Source: Volvox africanus
Taxonomy: Eukaryota > Chlorophyta > Chlorophyceae > Chlamydomonadales > Volvocaceae
NCBI GenBank assembly: GCA_030268105.1
Contig: BSDZ01000080.1
Span: forward strand, 1,054,001 to 1,118,000
Reading direction: 5' to 3'
DNA length: 64,000 bases
Shown: positions 26,792-37,096 of the stretch, piece after piece
Numbering within the stretch: the first letter of the stretch is position 1
Layout of the letters: the number at the start of each line of letters is the position of its first letter
Notes under the pieces: model-generated
Databases searched by the model: none
What the model was told of the DNA's origin: nothing
Seen by the model: only the letters and a program-made list of their open reading frames with translations
Program-made: the position numbers and the translations under genes

Positions 26792-28684
26792 TTCCGCTTT
26801 CGAGGATAGCCCGCACCAAAGCGACCAGACTCTCTCTGCCGCCGCCGCCGCTGCAGCAGCAGCAGCAGCGTAGATATGTCCTTTCTAGCGACTGCCGCTT
26901 CGTGTGGGGACACGACCCAGCCCAACGCCCAACGCCTGACCCCGTAGTAGTATTAAGTACCGGGATCAGGACATGAAGCTGTTGCAATACTTCGAAGTCG
27001 TTTCAGCTCCGGTGCATATTAGGAAACACGATTACTCGCCCACCTGCCGTTGCTGGCGCTGCAAAGAGCTGCTAGTCGCTTGAAAGTTTGCTGCCAGCTG
27101 CTGAGATGTTAATTGCGTAGCATAAGGAACTGTTACAGGATCAAATGGTTCAGGAAGCTTCTGCTGTCGTCGTTTGCGGTTGTGGCGGCAGGTAAAAGGG
27201 AATGGGAAAAGCTTTGGTCCAGATTCGGCATACGGAAACTGTCCGGAAGGAACAGAGGAGAAAGGGGCGAGATTGCAAATTTGCAATCATTATGTTAGGT
27301 TTCTCGTTGCTGTTGGACGTTACATAAGAAGTATATCGTCCACACCGGTTTCGCAACTCAATAAATGATGTCCCCCAAGACCGGGCGGAAAGCGGGCAGT
27401 ATTTCTCAATAGTACTCCCAACCGCAATGTACCGAGCAGACATATACAACAAAACAAAGACATCGGGTGATAGAACACATTCCTCGACCAGTTCGACCTT
27501 TCAAATACGAATACCCCGCGGTCTTCCGGCGACGGACAATGGCAGGCGCCATTAGCGCGACAGCGACCCACGGGTCGGTGGGTCGCTATCGCCTTTCCCC
27601 GCGAATTGAAAGACAAACCCACAAATACGAAAATCCACAAATGCACATCTTTCTTGGATGTGAGGGGCCAATACTCCAATGCGCCATTTATACCCACCAA
27701 GAGCAGCCCGTGGAGACCGACGCATGAGAGAGGCAGTCTTACTACTGCCCCATCTAGAACACATTCGCCTGCAGTCAAGACAGCCTCACCCCACCCCAGC
27801 CTAACCCACCTGGATGCGGTCCTCTCAGGTCCCTGGGGTTTCCCCCACAAAGCATATAGGCACGACTACCCCGTGTTCCCACCGCACCCTCTTCGTTCCG
27901 CTTCATTCTTCACAGTCGCGCCCTCGTTTACGCCGCGCCATCGTGGCCGCCTTCAGCTTTCTTCCTCTTCGTTCCCACCGCCATGAGAGAGCGGTGCCGC
28001 AACCCTCGAGGCCCATCCCGCGAGGAAGGCTCCCTGGACCGACAGATCGGTCCCACCGTAGTGGATGGGCTCAAAATGTAGGTTAAGTTTCATCTTGGAC
28101 CCCCAAAACCGCTCGCCACACTCCCATGATTGCAAACTGTTTACCCCGTCGAATGTCTGTCAGTGAGGAGGCGCCTGCACAACGGCTTCCCTCTGTTTGT
28201 CCGGCTGAAGAAGGAAGAACGCGCAGAAAAGCGCAAGCCCGCGTCAGTCAGGAACCAAGATTGCAGACTTTTTTTCTTTCACCAACCCGCACAAATGGGT
28301 GTGCCGAAGACACGTCTACAGGTCCACAACCTCTTACAGCTGCTCTGGTGGCGCTACGATGTTAGGATATTGCGCTTAGCGTAAGAATTACCGCCTGATC
28401 CCAATTGTCGCAGGTATTTGAAGCAAATGAAACATAGCGTTGAAATCGGCCTCAATCGTTGCAGCCCCTGTCGTTATTGCTCTGTTCCACCACCGACACC
28501 ACTCCTGACATTGATCGACACGGGAGTTCCCTTTTGACCACGTATAGGCTGCAGCTCCAGACACTCCCCTGTTCCGATGGAATCAATGGCCTTCTTAACT
28601 TTGTCTTTCTGACTCGCCTGCTGCTCGCCCTTCCCGGCGTTCCATGGATCCATGGATCAAGGGTTCAGCAAACGGCCAAGATCT
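26792..28684. other. Intergenic region upstream of pyruvate kinase
   Basis: No supported gene. It should contain the pyruvate kinase promoter and the 3' UTR of the CW-finger gene (a minus-strand TGTAA lies at 28334-28338, 347 bases past its stop). A 15-bp inverted repeat with one mismatch occurs at about 27560-27596 (GCGACAGCGACCCAC and complement). Confidence 0.45.
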
Positions 28685-29762
28685 TCAACAGCACGCCGGC
28701 GTGTTGGGCTGGTAGTCTTCCACATCCCACAGTGCGTCCTGCGCCAAAAAGTCAATCGTGTGGATTGCCTTGCCGTCCCCACGAATTGTATAAATTATGT
28801 ATAGTGGTATGAGCCAGGGTCCCCCTTCGCAGTCGTGGCTACGGTCATCATTCGGTACGTCCGAATCAATGAGGATATATTGCGTGGACTATTTCTGGGT
28901 CTCTGGGAACATCAAAATGCGCATTCATGGCCACAGCCCTTGGCCCCTCACCTTGCACATCCAGTCCTCATCCTCGTCCGCATTCGCAATATCTGGCCAG
29001 AACTCGTCCGGCACCTGCCGCCACGTCTGGCACTTGCTGCACTGCACCCACTGGTCCGTAGCCGCATCCTCCTCTTCACCATCCTTTACCACTTTGCCAG
29101 GTTTAGCCTGATGCAAACCTCCGGGCCCTCCACCGGTTGCTCCAGCGGAGTGCTGGGGCAGTCCTGCCGGTCCGCCCGCGCCCTGCCGACCCCCTGTCCC
29201 GCAGTAGGAAAGGCACCAATAGAGATGCATGGAAAGGCTACAATACAACAATACAACAATCACTGCGTAAATCCGAGTAAGGCACATGTCTCCTAACCTC
29301 CCCTACCACACGCAGAATGGCATCTGGGTCCCGTTGCTGCTTACAGGTCCGGGAAAGTCACCATTTGAAGGAACTGTGCTGCCTGACTTGGGTTATGGTT
29401 GGGTTATGGTTGGTTTGGGACACCTGATCCTGTAACCACAAAATTGATAACACGGCAGGCCACAGCTCATATCCAAACTTACGAGTTTGCTTCACGTGTG
29501 CAGACGCTGCTGGAGCTTTCGCATTCGCTGCAGGTGCCATACCTTGCTGCACAAAGGCATTCTGTGCAAGTGCCGCGGGGGCTCCCGTCAGAGCTGGGTG
29601 CACCGCGGCTTGCGCTTGCTGTTGATGTGCCTGTGCTGCCGCAGCCGCTGCCCTCGCCTGCTGCTGCTGCTGCAATTGCAACGCGAGAAGAGCCGCATAC
29701 TGAAGCTGTGTTTGCTGGGCTTGCGGAGGGGTCGGTTGCGCCGCCGACGCTGCGTCCTCCTC
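28685..29762 (-). CDS. Gln/Ala-rich protein ending in a CW-type zinc finger
   Basis: Four exons chain in phase 0: 29762-29496, 29336-29307, 29182-28952 and 28738-28685. The first is Gln/Ala-rich, probably disordered or coiled. The third carries the CW finger core QWVQCSKCQTWRQVPDEF and then DWMCK. The last short exon supplies the fourth Cys cluster (NTPACC) and the stop. CW fingers bind the histone H3 tail, mainly methylated Lys4, and occur in chromatin regulators; a nuclear chromatin-reader role is inference from that family. The 5' part is missing: Gln-rich exon-like stretches near 30790-30845 and 30920-30985 suggest the gene begins as far up as about 31.1 kb, but I could not join them in frame. 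Ending the protein directly at the finger is unusual. Confidence 0.75.
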
Positions 29763-31442
29763 CTGTGGGGATAACGACAATTTATGAGTTCACAGGCAAA
29801 CGAAACGGTCAAGCGAACAGAAGCCCGTTTCTTGGTCTAGGTATCAAACCAGACGGAGAGCGGGAAGCAGACTGAAGTTTCTGCAACGACCAAGGGCCAC
29901 AAGGATGATATAGTTGCAGCTTAATCAGCATACAGTGTGGATACCTATGTGGGCACGAACGAGGCCAGTAAAATTCAGCGGGTTAGAAGGGCATCTGTGC
30001 CCCCCCATCAGAAAACACACCACGAGTAGGAGCCCCTCAGCATTAGGCGGCATAATGCGGAAAGTCATTCGCTCACTGGCTGTACGTTCCTGCATGTACT
30101 TACACGGGTATATGAAACTGACGACCAACCACGTGTTATATCCATTCCTTTCCGCAACCTCATATAGAGTTTTAGAAATACAGATTGATGTTAATTTTGG
30201 TGTTTTCTTGAGCTTGTAAATCCTACCATCGTTCCCTTGCTTTGACCCGTCTCCATTCCGCGAGGCAGCCTGACAACCCCGCCCCGCACCTTCTTGACCG
30301 CTGCAACAGCGCCTGGTTCTGCCTTGACTGCAACGCCGCCTGGCCTGCAGTGCGCCACAGTCTCAAGCACTCAGTCCTGCGAAACCGTCTTTGATGTGCC
30401 AGGGATTATGCACGGTGGACAATGCATAGTGCCGCATAATCCCAGGCGAAGAGGTTGAGGGTTGCGACCTCGCGAGTGACGGCGGGAACGCGGAAAGCTT
30501 GTGCCGAACGGGATGAGCCGCATGTACGATTTGCGCCAAGACGCGTCATGCTCATCTGCGGGAAAGTTTTCTATATACCCCGTAAACTTGTGGAACCAGC
30601 GAACCGAGCAAATGACAGGTACGAACGGTTGAGCTTTAAAACCTTTTTATGGATACTGTATAACACGAAAAGCATAACTGTGGAGCGAGGCGTACATCCT
30701 GACACCTTAGGGCACAAGGCAGCTGCGCCATGAAAGCTGCCGTCGGATGCCGTCAGAGTAGGCGGGTTTCTAAGCTGATCAAATTACCTCAGTCCTTGTT
30801 GTGTAGCCTGTTGCTGTAATTGTTGCTGAATAGTGCGTGCTCTTCCAGCCTGGAGTACAGAAGCACCGTTAGCCGACCAACCGAGCCACCTGAAACTGTC
30901 AAGCAGTTAAAACATTTACCTGTTCAGCAAGTTGCTGTTGGAGCGATCGGAGGTGCTCTGGGAGATGGTTGGAGCGGGTGTAAGCTCAAACATATGGATG
31001 AAAGTAGGAACTCCAAGGCCCACCAAAACCGTACCAAGGGAAAGTTGCTGTCCTGTTCGAAGCTCGCAATGGCTTATGCCGCTAATGAAGAACGTAGCAT
31101 TCGCAGGTGATGCAGCGGACATTATTCCCACTTCGGTAAGTTGATTCGTATAGTTAACTAACAGATATATTTATGGAGGGTTTTTGAATATTTACACAAT
31201 ATCGGACGCGATGCCTTGCTAGTCAAACGTTATTGCTCGAGAATAGAAGGTCAACATAAACCAGATATCACCACGGGCCCCTGAATGAAAATAACTGTAT
31301 ATCAAACAGTCCTATATTTTGTCATCAAACCGATTCGTAAGCTGCAGTCATCAAAACGATGGCCAGGGCAAAAAGCGGCGACAGTACGGCGCCTTCTCCG
31401 GTTGCGAAACGGTACAACTTAATGACCAGGAAACAAAGATGG

Positions 31443-31447
31443 TTACA
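31443..31447 (-). terminator. TGTAA polyadenylation signal (D27-like gene)
   Basis: TTACA on the plus strand, 21 bases after the stop codon of the D27-like gene; TGTAA is the volvocine poly(A) signal. Confidence 0.6.
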
Positions 31448-31467
31448 GATGACTTAATCATGTTTTC

Positions 31468-34107
31468 TTATGCCATAGTCTGGAGCTCGATGCCTCCGCA
31501 TCCTGACTGACCGGTGCGAACCTTCTTGGATGGACACTGTCGAAAGCAAGGCGTCGTGAACGCCTCGTCCATCTCAGCCGGTATGGGAGTTCTCCCAAAC
31601 GAGAACCTACAGGGTTAAAAATAAGGTGTTGCGTGAAATGCATCACAGTGACCTCTGGGTCCGCACGTGCAAATTGTGTCAGGCAAGCACGCCTCCAAAG
31701 CTGCAGCATGTGTGGATAAACCCATGCTCGAGCCCATTCAGCTCACCCCAAATACTAACAGCATGCCTTGCGGTCTGGTCAAAGGTGCTGCAGAAACAGG
31801 CTTGCTTCAAGCTAAATACCGATAACAATGGGGCCAGATCAAGCATCAACGTGCGTACTGGCAACTGAAGTCCTCGTAATTGGGTGTCATGGTTAGCTGT
31901 AAGCCCATGTCCTTCGAGAAGAAAGTCTGCATGCAAACGCGCACAGGATCATTCGCTCTCAATCACCCACAGGATCCGCACATACCCTCTGGCTTAGCTT
32001 TAACAAGGCAATGCTGCCTTCTAATTGGTCAGTCAGTATACGAGAAATATCATATACCGCCAAGAGTGAGACAGGGTATTGCACAGTAGTGCAAATATAT
32101 ATAAGTGCATCACACTCTCACTCATATTGCACTTCTCACGCCGTTAAAGGATATGGAGTAGATATCTCATGGGTTAGGCAGGATATGAGGAATATCATAT
32201 ACATATATCATATACATGATACATGGAACGGCATTCTGCTACTTGAAGAGCGAGCGAGGAGTGAAGGAGGGCCGAAAAGTGCACGGCCCAAAATAGTCTG
32301 TTCCGCCCCGCCTTGTTTTACGACCCAAGCAAAATTCTTTTAGCTTCGCCCGTTGTTTATTTCTACCTGACCCAATTCCGACCACCACGATAGCCACCAA
32401 AATAAATTTTAGCACTGTCTCGTTCTAAGCACTGACGACTCGCCTGTGTGGGAATTTTGCAGCTGTTGATGCAGACCGACGCACAGCCCGCCTGCTCCAA
32501 GTAACGACAGCGCTCCACAAGCACGCCGTGACCCTTGCCTACAACGCCACCGTCTGCAGCAGTCCAGTCCAGATACAATCCAGATGCGATCCAGTTCGAT
32601 GCAGATAAGGATCAATTTGGGTCAAGGGTAATGGAGGATAGATAACAAAATCGAAGTCGTGTGCTTTTCGGGCTCCGGATCCCAAGAATGGAAAGGTGGA
32701 CGGCTCCAGACGCGAGATTCACAGGATCATTAGCTGCACCACACAATGTGCAGTATGTACTGCCACAACTCATTTCGCGCTATCATTCCTTCAACGCAAT
32801 ACTCCCTTCAGCATAACGCCTCACGATCGTTTCGTCATTTCAGCAGCATAAAGATATCCTTCAGCAGGAAGGGAAGAGAACATGTGACGCCTGCAGGCAA
32901 ATCAACGGCAAGTCTGCAATCGACAGGAACCAATGTCCGCGATGAGCGCACGTACCATCCATCCACAAACCCGTAGCTCCCATCTGGCGGGTGAAAGATT
33001 TATCCGGTTTACTACTCCTTCCATTGTTTCCCTGGATAGATCCACCTTCACTCAGTCACCCTCACCCAGTCACCTACCAATCTCAACGTCGTTAACCTTG
33101 CACGGGCCCATGAGCCACTGGCACGTAAGTGCCGTTGCTAGCGCGTTAAGCCGGCATGAAAACTCCGGGAACGGTTTCGAAAACATGACCTACGATGAGA
33201 ATCGAAACCGCAGCGGCTGACAGTGCCAAAGCGGCGTTGCAATTCCAGCTCGCTGGAGCTGCCGAGCAAGGTAAGCAAGCCGACGGAATGAGAGCAATCC
33301 TTCGAGCATCTTCCTTTCCTTTTCCTCTCCTCTCCCAACCCTTCCCTGTCTTTGCCGGCAGTCTTAGTCCTTCCCAGCTTGCCTTAAATGCGCCAGGGAG
33401 CCAGGAAGGAAAGAGCGCGTTGAGGATGGCCCGAGTAGCTCCCTGAGTCTCTGCCCCTGTGCGGAACTTGCTGTTGAGCCGACGAGTTAGATCAATGATA
33501 GCATCATAGCCGTATAGCTCGGAATCCGAGCCGAGGGCAGCAACCATCTTGCGCCTGAAGAAGGGAAGCATAGGCAGCTGGTGGTGGTTAGCATGCGGAG
33601 CCCACCGGCCATGAGAGATAGGGATAGCGTAGCCGCTGCCAGAGGCAAGGTGGAGACACTGACAGCCAGGACATGTAAGAAAGGGTTTATTGAGTTTGTT
33701 TCGCAGCTGGATTGCAGAGACTCTAGTGTAGGGCACATTACTTTGCGGGCACTAAAAGCGTGATAGGTCGTCGCGTCAAGCATGGTGGCATGGTAGTGGC
33801 GTGGTGGGCTTTCCCACTCCACGCGTCAGCTCCCTCCCGTGAGAATTTCTCCTTATTATTTGTAAACCACATAGAAAAGCTGCAAAACGATGCGAGCTGC
33901 TCACCGGAACAATGCCATGACGACCACATTGACGGGCTGTGAGTCTATGTCGCGGTACGATGGCGCTGGATCGGTCGGACCAGCATCGCGCCATGTGCTG
34001 GAAATCTCACGGTTACCAGAATAACAGATGGCTTTGGGCTTACAGGCCACGCCGCTTGTAGCGCGGCCTGTCCGTGCACATGAAAGGCAACCGTTGTGCA
34101 TAAGCAT
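31468..34107 (-). CDS. D27-like beta-carotene isomerase family protein (DUF4033)
   Basis: Six exons, 34107-33905, 33554-33383, 33189-33078, 32553-32444, 31926-31859 and 31606-31468, encode 267 residues. After a Cys/Ser/Arg-containing leader that fits a plastid transit peptide comes the D27 signature: MALFRRKMVAAL, GYDAIIDLTRRLNSKF, LTCQWLMGPCKVNDVEI, VERCRYLEQAGCASVCINSC, KIPTQTFFSKDMGL, TPNYEDFSCQFSFG and TPCFRQCPSKK. DWARF27 is a plastid iron-containing isomerase that converts all-trans- to 9-cis-beta-carotene; paralogues (D27-like) act on related cis/trans bonds. The match is closer to D27-like proteins, so the exact substrate is open. Introns 2 (33382-33190) and 4 (32443-31927) both begin with GC rather than GT; in each, only the GC donor keeps the frame. 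Length is typical of the family. Confidence 0.9.
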
Positions 34108-34288
34108 GGTGCAATCCTACCTTGATTACATTCTGCCTACGTGCCATAGTGCTGAACCCCGTGGAATCCGAATAGCCCATGAATTTCGCTCCGAGACCAC
34201 CAACCATTCTTGCAAACTATCCCAAAAATAAGCTGCTGTTTCTCTTCTACCTTGAAATATAGCTTGACATTGTACAATAATCAAAACA
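34108..34288. promoter_or_regulatory. Divergent promoter between D27-like and TMX2-like genes
   Basis: Only 181 bases separate the two start codons on opposite strands, so both promoters and 5' UTRs share this interval. No TATA box or known element is clear. Confidence 0.6.
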
Positions 34289-35170
34289 ATGGCAGCCGAT
34301 GTAGGTGCTGGGCACGCAACCGGCGGAAGCGCAGCCGGGGTTCCGAGCTCTTCGCCTTGCCCAACATATAAGCGAAATCTCCTCGCTGAACTAAATCTTA
34401 TGCTCTCGAGTCCTTATTACATGCTAAACATCATGCTCACGTCTCTTTACGTGGTCTTGCGTGAGCACTATCGCCACAAGCCCATCCGCCAGGGCATTCT
34501 CTTTCTCGGCGAGGTTACTGACTTCGAGAGCTGGGAACGTTATGTAGCGTTTTTGTGCGGGTGCTATGCCGCATTTCGCTTTATCAAAGCGCGCTCCCGG
34601 CTTCAAGGCTTAACTGCGCTGCTGGATTTTTCGCAACTGTTTGTGGCCATCATGGCTATGGTCTGCAGCCCTGTACTTCTAGCGTACTTGGTCATAGCCT
34701 ATGGCCTTGTATACCTGCTCTTCCCACAGCCGATATACCCACTGAATGACGTCTTGGACCCCCTCACGCCTGACCAGCTGGCAGAGGACGTCAAAAAGCC
34801 GGGCACAGACGTTACGTGGGTAGTGCTCTACTATGCACCATGGCACTCGGCATGCCGCTATATGGCCCCCGACATTGCAGACCTCGCGGGACGTTACGGA
34901 ACAGACAAGCTCAAGTTCGCAATGCTGGATATTGGCGAGTACAGCAAGTCGGCTGCGAAGCTAGGAATAGATCTGTCACCTGTCAGTCAGCAGCTGCCCA
35001 CGATAGCATTATATGAGAAGGGGGAGGAGGTGACGCGCGTGCCACAGAAGAAGGGTAACGGGGCGCTGTATGCAGCGGGCTATAAGGCCAAGGACGTGGT
35101 TCGGGTGATGGAGTTGGACATGCGTTTTACGCGGGCGATGCAAAAGAACGGTGAGAAGAAAGTGCAGTGA
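34289..35170 (+). CDS. TMX2: TMX2-like thioredoxin-related transmembrane protein
   Basis: A single intronless frame of 293 residues, the usual length of TMX2 (about 296). The N-terminal half has several hydrophobic segments (NIMLTSLYVVL; FLCGCYAAF; LFVAIMAMVCSPVLLAYLVI; GLVYLLF). The C-terminal half is a thioredoxin fold: VTWVVLYYAPWHSACRYMAPDIADLAGRYG, a LDIGEYS strand, and QQLPTIALYEKGEEVTRVP with the cis-Pro. The CxxC active site is reduced to HSAC, as in animal TMX2 (SNDC), so a full dithiol oxidoreductase cycle is unlikely. TMX2 resides in the ER membrane and mitochondria-associated contacts. Lys-rich residues close the protein. It is the only intronless cellular gene in the window. A TGTAA at 35666-35670 may be its poly(A) signal. 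Confidence 0.9.
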   Translation: MAADVGAGHATGGSAAGVPSSSPCPTYKRNLLAELNLMLSSPYYMLNIMLTSLYVVLREHYRHKPIRQGILFLGEVTDFESWERYVAFLCGCYAAFRFIKARSRLQGLTALLDFSQLFVAIMAMVCSPVLLAYLVIAYGLVYLLFPQPIYPLNDVLDPLTPDQLAEDVKKPGTDVTWVVLYYAPWHSACRYMAPDIADLAGRYGTDKLKFAMLDIGEYSKSAAKLGIDLSPVSQQLPTIALYEKGEEVTRVPQKKGNGALYAAGYKAKDVVRVMELDMRFTRAMQKNGEKKVQ

Positions 35171-36829
35171 AGTGCGAGGCGTGTGGGTGGGGGTGCGGAT
35201 TTTCGGGTGTTAACGAAGCATCCACTTCCTAAGCTCTGTTTCTCAACTGAGTGCAAAGTGCGAGGAAAACACGGTGGCAAAGTTGGGAATTTTGGAGTGG
35301 GCTAAATTGCAACGAATGATACACGAAATGAATTGACGGGAATGTGATCACGCGGAGCTCCTGGTCTTGTACTGTTCTGCATCCTTATAAGTCGTTTTTT
35401 ATGATCGCCCATTCATACATAAAGCCGGCATTGTAGGGATGCTGTCAAGAGCCAAAATGCACTTGCGAGATTGTGCATCCGCAACTGCTTACATCCACAT
35501 CCGCATACGCGGAAGCGTACTGTGTACTGCACTTGTGATGGTTGGTGGTGTGCTGTACCGGAGTCGATCACTCCAAGGTTCCTCACGCGGCTTCTACTAT
35601 GCCCTAATTGGCAGACAAATTTATCAAAGGATAACATTCTGTTGTTGGAAGACCTGCCGTGATCGTTGTAATCTTCCCGCCCTCCACGCCATTTCCGCCA
35701 AGGTCAAGGTCACTCAGCTTGGTGAGATTAAAGAATTGTTGACTTCATAAACAATATCAGCAATAACTTTAAATTATGTTTTAATAATCACTTTCGCGCA
35801 TTTTACGGAGCTTTATGATTTGTTCTCACGCGCCCGCGATTCAGGGCATCGGATCGTGCGGAGGTCCTTATGGAGGACAGCATCATTTTCAATTGCCTCA
35901 AACTCACACGTCTTCGTCAATCGCGGAGTTCGTCTTGCCAACAGGTATGCGTAGTTCCTTCGCACGATTCCGCCCGTTCCGACAGGGGTTTTATAATCCT
36001 CGTTGCATGGACATAATTCCATTCAGCCCCGTTATCTATATATAAAATATGGTTATATGCATATGCATGTACATATGCGTTCATACCATCGGCTTTTCTA
36101 GAGCCAAACCGACGCAGTCACACTCTCGATAGGGTGCACCTGATGGCAACTGGGTAGCCGGAGGGCGAGGAACCCAATGGGAGGGCCTCCCTCACCGCTC
36201 GGGGCGCGTGCATGTGTTTATGTGTATATGTATTTGTTGGCGTGTACGTATACGTCTATGTGTATGTGTATGACACGCCCTAACAATTCGACATGGGATA
36301 CGGGAACAGGTGGATATCAAAATACGACATAACATGTCGTTGGGTTACATGTGGCCACCCACACCGTGTCGGGTTGCAGACGGGCCATAGGCTTGAGACT
36401 GCCGTTTCAAGCCAAGCGGGAATGAAGGGCATAAGGCCCCAGCAGACACATGTACCCAAAGTAGTAGTCACCGTCATAAAGGACCGCCCTAACGTATGTA
36501 CTTCCAATATCCCCTTCCCCACACCCCCTGCGCCGTTGCCTTCTCCCCAGAACCTTTTGCTCCGCACCAATCCTCTCTTCCCTTGTTCTTCCTTCCTAAA
36601 GCACACATCTGACGACCCTCACTCCTTACCTTAGAAACGTCCTTATCCGCAAACAAGAATGGTCTGAGATGTACGTAAGGGAGCGGTAAGAGAGTCCCAC
36701 AGCTGGAGAGGGCGGAACGCAGTCTCTGCTGCTGCTGCCGCGGAGAGTCAGAGCCAGTCCCCCAAGCTCCAGTGTCCTCAACCCACAGACCCCCACCCCC
36801 AAGCCCTCCAAGCATATTAGCAGGGGGGC
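35171..36829. other. 3' UTR and intergenic DNA
   Basis: Contains the probable 3' UTR of the TMX2-like gene. No other frame has recognisable content. Short TG/TA-rich runs lie near 36045-36085 and 36210-36270. Confidence 0.45.
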
Positions 36830-36834
36830 TTACA
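36830..36834 (-). terminator. TGTAA polyadenylation signal (prolyl-tRNA deacylase gene)
   Basis: TTACA on the plus strand, 263 bases past the stop at 37097; fits the volvocine signal and a typical 3' UTR length. Confidence 0.5.
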
Positions 36835-37096
36835 GGGAGCGCACATCTGCTTACCCCACATCACCTCCAGTCAACCACCTGCGCCATATGCGCCATATGC
36901 ATACAGCTCTCAGTCGACTGCGGTCCAGCGACGACTCCACACGAGGCTGCTCCTGCCCGCTTCCCGCCCTAGTTCTAGTTATGGTGGGGGCTTCAACGCC
37001 CGAACGAGCTCTTTAAAGCAAGATACGTCGTAGTCAAACGACCTAAACAACTAAATGCTTTACTTCAGCGTCTTAATTAGATAGATCAGCTCCTCA

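Noticed and set aside
27320..27850. 176-residue minus-strand frame upstream of pyruvate kinase
   Set aside because: No recognisable motif and composition unlike the nearby exons; treated as chance.
30395..30435. 13-bp inverted repeat as a tRNA or terminator
   Set aside because: One mismatch, long loop, no tRNA arms or gene end; no support for an RNA gene. No tRNA or rRNA gene was found in the window.
31679..31710. Alternative last exon of the D27-like gene ending near 31679
   Set aside because: The exon at 31606-31468 gives the conserved QFSFG and TPCFRQCPSKK ending in phase and is followed by a TGTAA signal.
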